NCBI RefSeq assembly: GCF_004363245.1
Contig: NZ_SNYV01000018.1
Coordinates: forward strand, 248,001-312,000
DNA from: Sphingobacterium yanglingense
Lineage (GTDB): Bacteria; Bacteroidota; Bacteroidia; Sphingobacteriales; Sphingobacteriaceae
Length of the DNA stretch: 64,000 nt
Direction: 5' to 3'
Positions 8,663-17,329 of this stretch are shown here, piece by piece (the stretch's first letter is position 1; the number at the start of each line of letters is the position of its first letter). Both the position numbers and the translations under genes were made by a program. The notes beneath the pieces are model-generated. The model was not told the DNA's origin, ran no database searches, and saw only the letters and a list, made by a program, of their open reading frames with translations.

Positions 8663-9088
8663 ATGGAAGTACGAAGTGCAAAATTGTCGGATGGCCCGGC
8701 AATAATGAATTTAGTCGACCAATTGGGATATCCTGCTGAGCTCAACACTGTAGAGAATCGACTTTCGATATTGCTCAGTAATCGAGATATAATAGTGCTT
8801 GTGGCTACTGTTGATGAACGAGTGGTTGGTTGGATACAGGCCAATTATTCTATAAGTCTAGAAACGGATTATGGAGTTGAGATTATTGGGCTAGTTGTTG
8901 ATGATAAAATCAGAGGACATGGTGTTGGGGCGGCTCTGATTAGAGAAGCAGTCGCTTGGGCACGTAAGAAAGAAGCTGGTTTTCTTAGGGTGCGTTGTAA
9001 TGTCGTCCGGACAGGAAGCCACTTATTCTATCTAAAAAATGATTTTACCCTGTGCAAAGAACAAAAAGTTTTTGATAGGGTCCTATAG
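8663..9088 (+). CDS. GNAT family N-acetyltransferase
   Basis: 141 residues. The acetyl-CoA binding segment is seen as IIGLVVDDKIRGHGVGAALI (about 72-92), with the R/Q-x-x-G-x-G/A signature RGHGVG. C-terminal strand FLRVRCNVVRTG and the terminal LYFLKNDF-like block follow the fold. The acceptor substrate cannot be read from sequence. First of three acetyltransferase genes within 1.5 kb; they are not close paralogues of one another by eye. Confidence 0.88.
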   Translation: MEVRSAKLSDGPAIMNLVDQLGYPAELNTVENRLSILLSNRDIIVLVATVDERVVGWIQANYSISLETDYGVEIIGLVVDDKIRGHGVGAALIREAVAWARKKEAGFLRVRCNVVRTGSHLFYLKNDFTLCKEQKVFDRVL

Positions 9089-9209
9089 TCTACTGACTGA
9101 TGCTTCTTTATAAAATAAATGCTGGATTAGGTGTTTTTTAAGAACTGGACCATCTAGGTGATTTGGATAAAAAATACTTTTGCGACCAACATTTAAATTA
9201 TAAAAAGTA

Positions 9210-9656
9210 ATGAGTTACAACATCAAGAAAGCGAGTTTGGAAGAACTAGATGAAACTGCCGAATTATTCAACCTTTACCGAATTTTCTATCGACAAGAGT
9301 CCGATGTAGAGAGAGGAAAGACATTTTTGAGAGAGCGATTTTTAAATAGCGAATCAGATATTTTTTTAGCGATTGTTGACGGGAAGGCAGTTGGCTTTGC
9401 TCAATTGTATAAATTATTTCACTACACGAGGCTAGAGAGACAATGGTTATTGAGTGATTTGTTTGTGCACCCCGATTATAGAGGTCAGGGATTATCTGTA
9501 GCTCTGATCGATCGGAGTAAGCAATGGTGTGAAGAAACGGGAGCCTGTGGTTTGATGCTAGAGACAGAGAAGACAAATGATATTGGCAATAGCTTGTATC
9601 CGCGTTGTGGATTTCAATATGACGGTGCGCACAATTACTATTACTGGTGGAAATAG
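9210..9656 (+). CDS. GNAT family N-acetyltransferase
   Basis: 148 residues. Acetyl-CoA site: LLSDLFVHPDYRGQGLSVALI (about 83-103) with RGQGLS. The N-terminal region (LEELDETAELFNLYRIFYRQ) and the end RCGFQYDGAHNYYYW are typical of a GNAT subgroup often annotated as amine or spermidine acetyltransferases, but that is not diagnostic. It ends at a strong hairpin shared with the convergent acetyltransferase gene. Confidence 0.88.
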   Translation: MSYNIKKASLEELDETAELFNLYRIFYRQESDVERGKTFLRERFLNSESDIFLAIVDGKAVGFAQLYKLFHYTRLERQWLLSDLFVHPDYRGQGLSVALIDRSKQWCEETGACGLMLETEKTNDIGNSLYPRCGFQYDGAHNYYYWWK

Positions 9657-9663
9657 CTGATTA

Positions 9664-9700
9664 AGGGATTAAGAGCCCTGCATAAGGTCTCTTAATCCTT
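9664..9700. terminator. Bidirectional terminator between two convergent GNAT genes
   Basis: A 10-bp perfect inverted repeat (GGATTAAGAG and its complement) with a 13-nt loop, followed by T-rich DNA on the plus strand. It overlaps the stop codon of the minus-strand gene. Confidence 0.65.
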
Positions 9701-10114
9701 TCCTTTTACTTTGCCCATCCCCCTTGATTGTGGCCATACTGGCTCAAAACCATATTGTTTATAAAGTAGAAAGGCATCGCCGTCTGCAATAAGGTTGATG
9801 TAACATGATGCGGGTAGTTCTTTCTCCATGAAATCCGCCAACATTTGCATTATAAGTTTTCCGAGACCTTTTTTCTGGTGTTCGGGTAGTACACAGATAT
9901 CTACGACCTGACAGTGACAGCCGCCGTCGCCTACAAGTCTTCCCATACCAATAACTTCATTGTTATTCTCTTGGTCTATGACAATAACACAACAGAGTGA
10001 GTTTTTTAGACCTATAGTCGCGGCTTCTTCTGTCTTGGGAGATAGCCCAGAGGCCACCCGTAAATAACAATACCTGTCTACAGAAGGCGATTCGTATATT
10101 GATTTGTATCTCAT
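9692..10114 (-). CDS. GNAT family N-acetyltransferase
   Basis: 140 residues. The acetyl-CoA loop is VVDICVLPEHQKKGLGKLIM (about 70-89), with the QKKGLG signature, followed by the C-terminal YINLIADGDAFLLYKQYGFEPV block seen in the small GNAT subgroup annotated as YjgM/ArgA-like or glucosamine-type acetyltransferases. The substrate is unknown. It is encoded convergently to the previous acetyltransferase and just downstream, in the same direction, of gltS (about 60 bp gap). Confidence 0.88.
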   Translation of the reverse strand: MRYKSIYESPSVDRYCYLRVASGLSPKTEEAATIGLKNSLCCVIVIDQENNNEVIGMGRLVGDGGCHCQVVDICVLPEHQKKGLGKLIMQMLADFMEKELPASCYINLIADGDAFLLYKQYGFEPVWPQSRGMGKVKGKD

Positions 10115-10176
10115 TTGATAGGGGAAAAAGTTTAAGACTGATAGGAAAACTCTCTTTGCTCTAGTTTGCCGTAGTT

Positions 10177-11379
10177 TTACATGGAAAGAAGGCCTACAAA
10201 CAACTTAATAAAGACATTGTTAATGATGTCAACAAAGAATGCACCTACCATCGGGACAATTAAAAACGCTTTATGAGAAGCACCGTAGCGGTGCGTTATG
10301 GCTTGCATGTTCGCAATGGCAGTAGGTGTAGCCCCTAATCCAAATCCACAATGTCCTGCACTGAGTACAATAGCATCATAATCTTTACCCATTACACGAT
10401 AGGTTACAAAGATGGCGAAGAGAATCATCATCAATGTCTGCAACAGTAATACAATGACGACTTGGGTTGCTAACCCGGAAAGCTGCCATAGTTGTAGTGA
10501 CATCAATGCCACAGTCAAAAATAGATATAACCCTGTATTTCCCAGGACATCAACAGCATGGTCATTGACGATGTAGGAACTTGTGTGCGCTAGAATATTT
10601 CGTATTATAACGCCAATCAATAAACTCCATACAAAGTTTGGGAGTTCCAAAGCTGATCCCTTCATCGTTTCATAAAGCAGCTGACCTACCGTCACACATA
10701 TGGCAAGCATAGTGAGCGTCTCTATTACATTATGGACATTCATACGACGTTTAGACTCAGGGTTTTCAAAAGCTTCTATTGGCACTTCATCACCCTTCGG
10801 TTGAGGAGAAGGATTGATTTTGTTTTTCTTTAATAGGAAATTAGCAACAGGTCCACCGATGATGCCGCCCATAACCAATCCATAAGTTGCACAGGCCATG
10901 GCCAATTCCATAGCTCCTTCAATATGAAACGTCTTCGTCAGATTTTCGGCCCAAGCGGCGCCGGTACCATGACCGCCAGTCAGTGTGATGGAACCCGCAA
11001 TTAAACCATAACTCGGGTCTAATCCCACTAATTTGGCAACAGAAACTCCGAATAAGTTTTGTAAAAAAATGAATGTTCCTGTCACGCCAATAAAAATCAA
11101 TAAAGGTTTACCTCCTTTTTTTAGTTTGGCAAAATCCGCACTCAAGCCAATAGAAGAAAAAAAGATTAACATCATAGAGGTTTGAAGTGAGCTTTCAAAT
11201 TGAAAGCTTAAGCCATAGAAATGATGGGCTAGATAGAGTAGGGAAGCTATCAAAAAGCCTCCTACAACAGGCTCTGGGATATTATAATCTCTAAAAAACT
11301 TTACTTTCTTAACGATGTAAAATCCTAAAAGAAGTACTAAACAGGCGAATGTGAGTGTTTCAAATATTCCAAAAACCAT
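10177..11379 (-). CDS. gltS: Sodium/glutamate symporter
   Basis: 400 residues, the usual GltS size (E. coli about 401). About ten hydrophobic helices are visible in two inverted halves. The conserved pore loops appear as SITLTGGHGTGAAWAENL (about 130-147) and SAGHCGFGLGATPTAI in the second half. GltS imports glutamate with sodium across the inner membrane. A polar, proline-rich central loop (KKNKINPSPQPKGDEVP) separates the halves, as in the family. FeoB lies upstream 117 bp away in the same direction, with no clear terminator. Confidence 0.92.
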   Translation of the reverse strand: MVFGIFETLTFACLVLLLGFYIVKKVKFFRDYNIPEPVVGGFLIASLLYLAHHFYGLSFQFESSLQTSMMLIFFSSIGLSADFAKLKKGGKPLLIFIGVTGTFIFLQNLFGVSVAKLVGLDPSYGLIAGSITLTGGHGTGAAWAENLTKTFHIEGAMELAMACATYGLVMGGIIGGPVANFLLKKNKINPSPQPKGDEVPIEAFENPESKRRMNVHNVIETLTMLAICVTVGQLLYETMKGSALELPNFVWSLLIGVIIRNILAHTSSYIVNDHAVDVLGNTGLYLFLTVALMSLQLWQLSGLATQVVIVLLLQTLMMILFAIFVTYRVMGKDYDAIVLSAGHCGFGLGATPTAIANMQAITHRYGASHKAFLIVPMVGAFFVDIINNVFIKLFVGLLSM

Positions 11380-11496
11380 AAGTAGAAATTAAGTTTCGTG
11401 AAAGACGAATGGAACGTAAATGTACTAAATATTTGACATTTACCAAGCATTGAATTTCTATACCACTTAATTTCAAAGTCTTTAAAGTTTCATTTT

Positions 11497-13671
11497 CTAT
11501 GAAAAGAGGTGCCAAATTTGCGCAACAAGAAAGCATACAATCACACCGTATAAGATTGGCAGTAGGGTTGCTACAGTCGTCCATTTGCGACTTCCTGTTT
11601 CCTTGTATATGGTATATATAGTCGTACTACAGGGGTTGTGTAATAGGCTGAACAACATTAGATTGATGCCTGTTAATGTAGTCCACCCTGCGGTATGCAA
11701 TAGTGTTGCGATTTCTGCATCTCCAGCTTCAAACATGATCCCAGCACCATGTCCCATAGCGGTGTTGCCTAGAACCATTGTTGTGAGCATCATTATGGTT
11801 GGTATGACGATTTCATTTGCCGGAATAGCAACAACATAAGCTAACAGGATCACACCATTCAGACCGATGAAGATACCGATAGGATCTAAGCCTTCAATCA
11901 TCCATAGTGCAATTGATTGTCCATTAACATCAATATTAGAGATCAACCATATGACAGCGCCAGCAGGTGCTGCAAATACAATAGCTCGCCAGAGAACGAT
12001 AAGGGTGCGGTCCAATAATGAGGTATATACCGTTTGGAAAAAACGGGGTGGACGGTAGGGGGGAAGCTCCAGTGTAAAGAAGGAAGACTCTCCCTTCAGG
12101 AGTGTTTTGGATAGTAACCACGACGTAAAAAAGGTAAAAGCTATTCCCAGCACAGCTATGAATACAACGGCAAGCATGGAGACCGTTCCGGCCCATTCTT
12201 TAGGCACTAAAGCGCCAAGAAAAATTGATGCGATTAAGATCTGTGTAGGCCATCTCCCATTACAAAGGGAAAAGTTGTTGGTAATGATTGCGATCAATTT
12301 CTCCCTTGGACTATTGATGATGCGGGTAGCGACAACTCCCGCAGCATTACAACCAAAGCCCATACTCATGGTCAATGCTTGTTTGCCATGTGCACCAGCT
12401 TTTCGGAATAGGTTATCTAGGTTGAAAGCCACCCGGGGTAGATAACCGAAATCTTCGAGCAGCGTAAAAAGGGGGAAGAAGATGGCCATGGGGGGGAGCA
12501 TGACAGCAATGACCCAAGCTGTAGCAAGATATACACCATCGATCAAAAAGCCTTCTAGCCACCAGGGGAAATGTAGCATTGAAGCGGCCGTTTTCAATAT
12601 CGGGTATACCTTTTCTAATAATAAACCAGAAAGTAGCTCTGAGGGATAATTTGCACCGATGATAGTAATCCAAAGTACAAGACCTAATAATAGGAACATA
12701 ATGGGGAATCCCCAGAAACGATGGGTTACAACATTATCGATTGCCCGGTCAATACGAAATGATCGAGTAGAGGAATCGGAGGATACGGTGTCACTAACCA
12801 ATTTGTTAGATTTTGCATAGATGGCCTCGACGACCTTATTTCGATAATCGTCTCCGATTTTACTGCGGTATTTTTTTGCTGCCTGCACAATTTCTGCGCT
12901 ATGGGGACCATCGATCAGAGGAGAAATGTCTCCACCTGTCAGTGCAGCCACGACATGCTTGTCATGTTCTATAAGTCGCATGGCTAGCCATTGCACATTA
13001 GGAAGGTCTGGATCGAGTTCTAACAATCGACTGCTGATATCTTCTACTGCTTTGCCGGTGTCTCCAGTCAATCGTACATACTGTTGTTTTTTTGTACGGA
13101 AAGTTCCTTCTGCAACCTGACGAATAGCTGCAAGTAGTTCAGTGATTCCCTCTTTTTTTCGAGCACTAGTGGCCACTACTGGGATTCCCAGATCTTTAGA
13201 AAGAGTTCGAATGTCGATATGTATACCATGACGAGAGGCTTCATCCATAAGATTGAGGCAGAGAACTGTCTTGTCCGTTATTTCTAGAATTTGTAGGGCA
13301 AGGCTTAAATTACGCTCTAGCCGGCTGGCATCGACGACGACTACCGTGACATCGGGTTTGCCAAATAAGATGAAATTCCGGGCTACTTCTTCATCTTCTG
13401 ATGTAGATAGTAGTGAATAGGTGCCTGGGAGGTCGATTATTCTATAGGTTTCGTCTTGATATGCAAATTTTCCTTCTGCTCGGGTCACCGTCTTTCCGGG
13501 CCAATTGCCAGTATGTTGTTTGAGGCCTGTCAACGCGTTAAAAACGGTGCTTTTCCCTGTATTGGGATTCCCAGCCAAAGCTATGGTATAGTGTACATTC
13601 CCTGTACTTTCGCCCAACCTTTTCAGACTGGCGTTTGGGTTTAGTTCACAATTATCACATGCACTACTCAT
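11497..13671 (-). CDS. feoB: Ferrous iron transport protein B
   Basis: About 724 residues from the ATG at 13671; a second ATG at 13677 is two codons upstream. The N-terminal G-protein domain has G1 GNPNTGKS (about 34-41), G3 DLPG and G4 NLMD, then a GDI-like helical spacer. The C-terminal half has eight or more membrane helices with the conserved gate region NNFSLCNGRWPTQILI. FeoB is the inner-membrane Fe2+ transporter driven by GTP. The N-terminus carries a C-x-x-C pair (ACDNCELNP). The start overlaps the end of feoA, so the two are translationally coupled. A C-terminal FeoC is not visible. Confidence 0.95.
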   Translation of the reverse strand: MSSACDNCELNPNASLKRLGESTGNVHYTIALAGNPNTGKSTVFNALTGLKQHTGNWPGKTVTRAEGKFAYQDETYRIIDLPGTYSLLSTSEDEEVARNFILFGKPDVTVVVVDASRLERNLSLALQILEITDKTVLCLNLMDEASRHGIHIDIRTLSKDLGIPVVATSARKKEGITELLAAIRQVAEGTFRTKKQQYVRLTGDTGKAVEDISSRLLELDPDLPNVQWLAMRLIEHDKHVVAALTGGDISPLIDGPHSAEIVQAAKKYRSKIGDDYRNKVVEAIYAKSNKLVSDTVSSDSSTRSFRIDRAIDNVVTHRFWGFPIMFLLLGLVLWITIIGANYPSELLSGLLLEKVYPILKTAASMLHFPWWLEGFLIDGVYLATAWVIAVMLPPMAIFFPLFTLLEDFGYLPRVAFNLDNLFRKAGAHGKQALTMSMGFGCNAAGVVATRIINSPREKLIAIITNNFSLCNGRWPTQILIASIFLGALVPKEWAGTVSMLAVVFIAVLGIAFTFFTSWLLSKTLLKGESSFFTLELPPYRPPRFFQTVYTSLLDRTLIVLWRAIVFAAPAGAVIWLISNIDVNGQSIALWMIEGLDPIGIFIGLNGVILLAYVVAIPANEIVIPTIMMLTTMVLGNTAMGHGAGIMFEAGDAEIATLLHTAGWTTLTGINLMLFSLLHNPCSTTIYTIYKETGSRKWTTVATLLPILYGVIVCFLVAQIWHLFS

Positions 13672-13912
13672 TATCATTCCCTTCTTTTATTTCAATCTGT
13701 ACATAGCGTGCATCATCGTGTCTTAGACAGATCAGCGTACGATGGATTTCATAGGCTATGGGATCTCCCAAAGGACTTATGTTCTGAATGCGGATGTTAG
13801 CTTCAGCAACAAAGCCTAAATCTAGTAAACGCTGTTTCACTTCATAGGGGCAGCCCTCCTTTATGCATTTAATTTCTGCTATTTGCCCTTTATGTAATGC
13901 TGTCAAGTCCAT
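13664..13912 (-). CDS. feoA: Ferrous iron transport protein A
   Basis: 82 residues from the ATG at 13912, giving MDLTALHKGQIAEIKCI, the normal FeoA beginning. An upstream in-frame ATG at 13957 would add 15 residues that do not look like FeoA. The SH3-like fold is indicated by GCPYEVKQRLLDLGFVAEAN and ISPLGDPIAYEIHRTLICLR. FeoA is a small cytoplasmic partner needed for FeoB activity. It overlaps feoB by about 8-14 bases and is the first gene of the operon. A DtxR-like box and Bacteroidota promoter elements lie just upstream. Confidence 0.92.
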   Translation of the reverse strand: MDLTALHKGQIAEIKCIKEGCPYEVKQRLLDLGFVAEANIRIQNISPLGDPIAYEIHRTLICLRHDDARYVQIEIKEGNDNE

Positions 13913-13954
13913 AACACACATTAATATACAATCTTGTAAAACTATTTCTATGGA

Positions 13955-13985
13955 CAAAGTTATTAAATAAATTAGATAAATCTAA
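13955..13985 (-). promoter_or_regulatory. feoAB promoter -7 element and DtxR/IdeR-like palindrome
   Basis: On the minus strand TAACTTTG (plus-strand CAAAGTTA, 13955-13962) matches the Bacteroidota -7 consensus TAnnTTTG. Immediately upstream lies the palindrome TTAGATAAATCTAA (13972-13985), which resembles half-sites of DtxR/IdeR/MntR boxes (TTAGG...CCTAA). It lies where a repressor would cover the -7/-33 spacer. This suggests metal-dependent repression of ferrous iron uptake. No such regulator gene is in the window. Confidence 0.5.
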
Positions 13986-14310
13986 CAATTAAGTTTTTTG
14001 TGTTTGTTTTTTTATTTAGGTTGATTTGTAGCGTGCCCAAAAGTTTTTCCGTTTCTTTTATTAAGAAAACTTTCGAGGTTGGTGTTTACTGAACTCACTT
14101 TTTTAAAAAAAATATCCTGCAAGGCTATTATGTGGTTATAGGATAAAAATTGTATATTCAAGTTGCATAAACGAAGTCATATGAATGAATTCAAAAATGT
14201 CTCTACCTATTTAGTTCCTGTTACCTTTTCCTACGATCTTGGAAATAATCTCCTCTATTGTCAAAAAAAGAATATAAGTATTTTAATAGTATCACCCAAA
14301 ACAATCATTT
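13986..14310. other. Intergenic region between feoA and the carbonic anhydrase gene
   Basis: About 325 bp, AT-rich, holding divergent promoters. Apart from the feo box described separately I see no gene. A 48-codon ATG frame starting at 14181 on the plus strand overlaps the next gene and has no coding character. Confidence 0.5.
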
Positions 14311-14958
14311 ATGACAGATATCAATAACATTTTTAAGAGCAACGAAGAATGGATTAAAAAGCAACTAGCTATAGATCCGGGATACTTTGAAAAACTTGCA
14401 GCTGGGCAATCCCCAGAGATTCTGTACATCGGATGTTCCGATAGTAGGGTTTCGGCCGAGGAATTGATGGGAGTCGAGCCGGGAGAGGTTTTTGTCCATC
14501 GAAATATTGCTAATATTATTCCTAATACAGATTTGAATTCCAAATGTGTAATTGAATATGCAGTTAGTCATCTTAAAGTAAAGCATATTGTTGTCTGCGG
14601 GCATTACAATTGTGGTGGAGTTAAGTCCGCGATGGAGCATGAGCATTTAGGGATTCTTAATCCTTGGTTAGGTAACATTAGAGATGTGTACCGTATACAT
14701 CATCAGCAATTGAATGCGATCGAGGATTTAGGAGAGCGGTATGACCGGCTTGTAGAACTCAATGTTGCTGAGCAATGTTTGAATCTAGTGAAGATTCCTG
14801 AGGTACAGAACGCGATACTAAGTCATCAAGTCACATTGCATGGTTGGGTGTTTGACGTGCGCACTGGTAAGTTAATTGACTTGACTCAGGACTTTGTCAA
14901 GGCACTCAATGACAATGGCTTGGATACGGTTCGGATATATCGCGTAAAACCTGAATAG
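14311..14958 (+). CDS. Carbonic anhydrase, beta class
   Basis: 215 residues. The zinc-site residues of beta carbonic anhydrases are present: C42-x-D44-x-R46 (GCSDSRVSAEELMG) and H98-x-x-C101 (VVCGHYNCGGV). The enzyme interconverts CO2 and bicarbonate in the cytoplasm, supplying bicarbonate for carboxylases at ambient CO2. The C-terminal strand HGWVFDVRTGKL is typical. Length is normal for the soluble bacterial form. It stands alone between divergent feoA and convergent xpt. Confidence 0.94.
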   Translation: MTDINNIFKSNEEWIKKQLAIDPGYFEKLAAGQSPEILYIGCSDSRVSAEELMGVEPGEVFVHRNIANIIPNTDLNSKCVIEYAVSHLKVKHIVVCGHYNCGGVKSAMEHEHLGILNPWLGNIRDVYRIHHQQLNAIEDLGERYDRLVELNVAEQCLNLVKIPEVQNAILSHQVTLHGWVFDVRTGKLIDLTQDFVKALNDNGLDTVRIYRVKPE

Positions 14959-15040
14959 TAATACTGAAAATCCATTCTTCTTCCTGTTCACTGTCTATAA
15001 AACCATTTAATCAATAAGCGACTTCTTCCGGATCATTTTG

Positions 15041-15235
15041 TTATAACTCGGGGAGATAGCGCTCCTTGATAGCCATAAATTCGTCGTTCCACATAAAATC
15101 TTGTTCTTGGAATTCCTGGACATAAATGGGAGCATAGGTCATGAATTCTTCCCGCATACCATACATGATATATACTTTGCATAGACGGTATAATACATCA
15201 AGATCTTTTGGAAAGAAATAGTATTTGATTTTTTG
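15041..15235 (-). CDS. Small hypothetical ORF directly behind xpt, same frame, no clear start codon
   Basis: Immediately after the xpt stop TAA (15236-15238) the same frame stays open for 64 codons to a TAA at 15041. It encodes protein-like sequence such as YYFFPKDLDVLYRLCKVY and QEQDFMWNDEFMAIKERYL. The first ATG is at 15166 and would give 41 residues. No ATG, GTG or TTG precedes the apparent N-terminal part. It could be a small gene using the internal ATG, one that lost its start, or a stop-codon read-through extension of xpt. The family is not recognised. Confidence 0.5.
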   Translation of the reverse strand, partial: QKIKYYFFPKDLDVLYRLCKVYIMYGMREEFMTYAPIYVQEFQEQDFMWNDEFMAIKERYLPEL

Positions 15236-15805
15236 TTAATCTTCAAATTCGACCTTATTGTTACCTAAAGTCTTGACACGTGCCAGGGACTCGATAGGAA
15301 TGTTTAATTCGCGCAAACGTAGATGACCTTGTTGAAATGATTTCTCAATAATAAATCCCATACCTAACACTTGTGCTCCAGCTTTCTCGACTAGTTCGTG
15401 GACACCGATAGCCGCGTTGCCATTAGCCAGAAAATCATCGATGAATACCACTCGGTCATCTGCAGTTAGGAAGTCACGACTTACACAGATATCATAGGTT
15501 TTATCTTTGGTAAAAGAATAGACAGAGGCAGTCAACATATTCTCCATCGTTTTTGGTACAGCTTTTTTAACAAAGACTACTGGAAGCTCCAAAAGATATC
15601 CCAACATGATAGCCGGTGCAATGCCACTAGCCTCGATGGTCACAATTTTATTAATAGGTAAATGACCGAATCGACGCACAAACTCTACGCCTATCGATTT
15701 CATTAATATCGGATCCATTTGGTGATTAATAAAGCTATCCACCTTTAGTATGCCTCCTTCAAAGCTCTTGCCATCCCTCAGGATACGGTCTTTCAATAAT
15801 TTCAT
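15236..15805 (-). CDS. xpt: Xanthine phosphoribosyltransferase
   Basis: 189 residues from the ATG at 15805 (MKLLKDRILRDG), exactly the family length. An upstream in-frame ATG at 15829 adds eight unlikely residues. The PRPP-binding motif is VVFIDDFLANGNAAIGV (about 121-137). The block GILKVDSFINHQMDPILM near residue 20 is characteristic of Xpt. It converts xanthine and PRPP to XMP in the cytoplasm for purine salvage. I see no purine riboswitch in the leader. A protein-like small ORF continues in frame after its stop. Confidence 0.93.
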   Translation of the reverse strand: MKLLKDRILRDGKSFEGGILKVDSFINHQMDPILMKSIGVEFVRRFGHLPINKIVTIEASGIAPAIMLGYLLELPVVFVKKAVPKTMENMLTASVYSFTKDKTYDICVSRDFLTADDRVVFIDDFLANGNAAIGVHELVEKAGAQVLGMGFIIEKSFQQGHLRLRELNIPIESLARVKTLGNNKVEFED

Positions 15806-16021
15806 GCAAAAAAAAATAGTTGAGGACAAAGATAAAATAACATGATGATAACTAGTGCCCTTATTCTGCTTTTTATCTGGAGGGGTATGTTGGTTTTGGA
15901 GAGGATGATTTTCGATAGGTTGTAATTTAGAGAATACCGATGGTTAACTATATGAACAGAAATGCTTATCTTCAAGTTATTGTAGACTGCAGCCTCAGTG
16001 TAGTGCACGATAAAAAATGCC

Positions 16022-17056
16022 ATGAAAAAACTAATTTGTATATTATCAATTCTTGCAGGCCTGTTAGCATGTAATCAGCAGCAGGTTGGCTATTCGGGAG
16101 AGGACTTAACAGAAAAAGTAACTATAATGAGAAATAAAGACTTGAATGAGCCTAAATTGATGCTCGATGTGGTAGGCAAGTGGAAATTATATGAAGGGAA
16201 ATCCGTTGGTAGCATTGATATTTCCAAACCGATACTCCAAGGAGAAGGCAAGGGAGAGCTTGTCCTTCCGGAGAGTTCCTTATATCGGTCTTATTTTCAA
16301 CTAGTGACTTCTAATGGTTCTACTATTCTTGCCGAACGTTTATTGCCCATGAAGGGAGGATATAACTTTAGAGATCTAGGAGGTATAAAAACTTCGGATG
16401 GGAAGTATATAAAATGGGGCGAAGTATTTCGTACGGGAGATTGGGCACATTTGACAGCTGACGATCTCCGGTATTTACACAGTTTGGGGTTGGTCAGTAT
16501 AGTTGACTTTCGGACAGAGGAAGAGCGAATCCAAGAACCAAGTAAAGTCATCGATAGCGCTAAAGTATATAATTTTACTATAGCGCCAGGCAATTTGTCC
16601 ATATCCTCTTTGTCGGAGTTGATTAGCCTGCAAAAGGAACAACTCGACACTATCATGATGGACTTGAATAGAGAGCTGCTTTCAGACCAAATGAGCATTA
16701 AACAGTATCAGGAGTTCTTCGCGTTATTGCAAAATCAAGCGTCTTTGCCTTTGGCCTTCCATTGCTCGGCTGGAAAAGACAGAACCGGAATGGCTGCAGC
16801 GCTTTTTTTGTTTGCTCTTGGAGTTGATGAAGAATCGGTCTTAAACGATTATATGCAGTCGCGAGTTTTTTTAGCGGATAAGTATAAGAAATATGTCGAT
16901 CAATACCCTAATTTAGAACCACTATTGACCGTCAAACCCGAGTATTTACAGTCGGGAATTAGCTACATGAAGAAGGAGTATGGTACAGTCGAAAGTTATT
17001 TAGAAGATGTTTTAGGGGTGGATCTTGTTCGGATGAGAGAAATGTATCTTTACTAA
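16022..17056 (+). CDS. Lipoprotein tyrosine/serine phosphatase (Y_phosphatase3 type)
   Basis: 344 residues. It starts with a lipoprotein signal (MKKLICILSILAGLLACNQQ, lipobox LLAC). The catalytic P-loop HCSAGKDRTG spans residues 247-256, with nucleophile C248 and R254. The conserved segments NFRDLGG and VFRTGDWAHLT upstream fit the Y_phosphatase3 family. Membrane anchoring puts the enzyme on the periplasmic side or the outer membrane. Substrate may be a phosphotyrosine protein or a phosphorylated lipid or sugar, and cannot be settled here. An N-terminal beta-rich domain of about 100 residues precedes the catalytic part. Confidence 0.88.
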   Translation: MKKLICILSILAGLLACNQQQVGYSGEDLTEKVTIMRNKDLNEPKLMLDVVGKWKLYEGKSVGSIDISKPILQGEGKGELVLPESSLYRSYFQLVTSNGSTILAERLLPMKGGYNFRDLGGIKTSDGKYIKWGEVFRTGDWAHLTADDLRYLHSLGLVSIVDFRTEEERIQEPSKVIDSAKVYNFTIAPGNLSISSLSELISLQKEQLDTIMMDLNRELLSDQMSIKQYQEFFALLQNQASLPLAFHCSAGKDRTGMAAALFLFALGVDEESVLNDYMQSRVFLADKYKKYVDQYPNLEPLLTVKPEYLQSGISYMKKEYGTVESYLEDVLGVDLVRMREMYLY

Positions 17057-17062
17057 CTCAGG

Positions 17063-17085
17063 CAGAGCGGAAATTCTTCGCTCTT
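17063..17085 (+). terminator. Weak hairpin after the phosphatase gene
   Basis: Short stem AGAGCG/CGCTCT with a 9-nt loop, 7 bases past the stop. No strong T-run follows, so the call is tentative. Confidence 0.35.
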
Positions 17086-17329
17086 AAAATGAAGGTTTCT
17101 GTTTTTTTATCTTCTGTGCTATTTTTAATTTCCTATCTTTCCATATCAAAGGTTTGGTAGGCAGGTGTTTGATAATTGTGCTACTCGATTTGCTCATTTC
17201 TTACGGTATAGTCAGATATAGACTTTGTCGGGTGTGAAGGCCAATGGCATGACAATTGTTTGTCCAAAGTCTTACGGTTACTCCTTAATTCAATAATAAA
17301 ATAGAAATTCGATTATACGTTAAGATATT

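Noticed and set aside
11585..13644. Several long open frames on the plus strand opposite feoB
   Set aside because: They are antisense to a well-supported gene and carry no recognisable motifs.
14181..14327. A 48-codon ATG frame upstream of the carbonic anhydrase gene
   Set aside because: It overlaps the start of a certain gene and looks like AT-rich leader sequence.
15806..16021. Possible purine riboswitch in the xpt leader
   Set aside because: No conserved purine-aptamer core (paired loops with the characteristic J regions) could be traced in the minus-strand leader.
17090..17161. A 23-codon ATG frame encoding a signal-peptide-like sequence (MKVSVFLSSVLFLISYLSIS)
   Set aside because: It is too short, stops immediately after the hydrophobic stretch and has no continuation in other frames.
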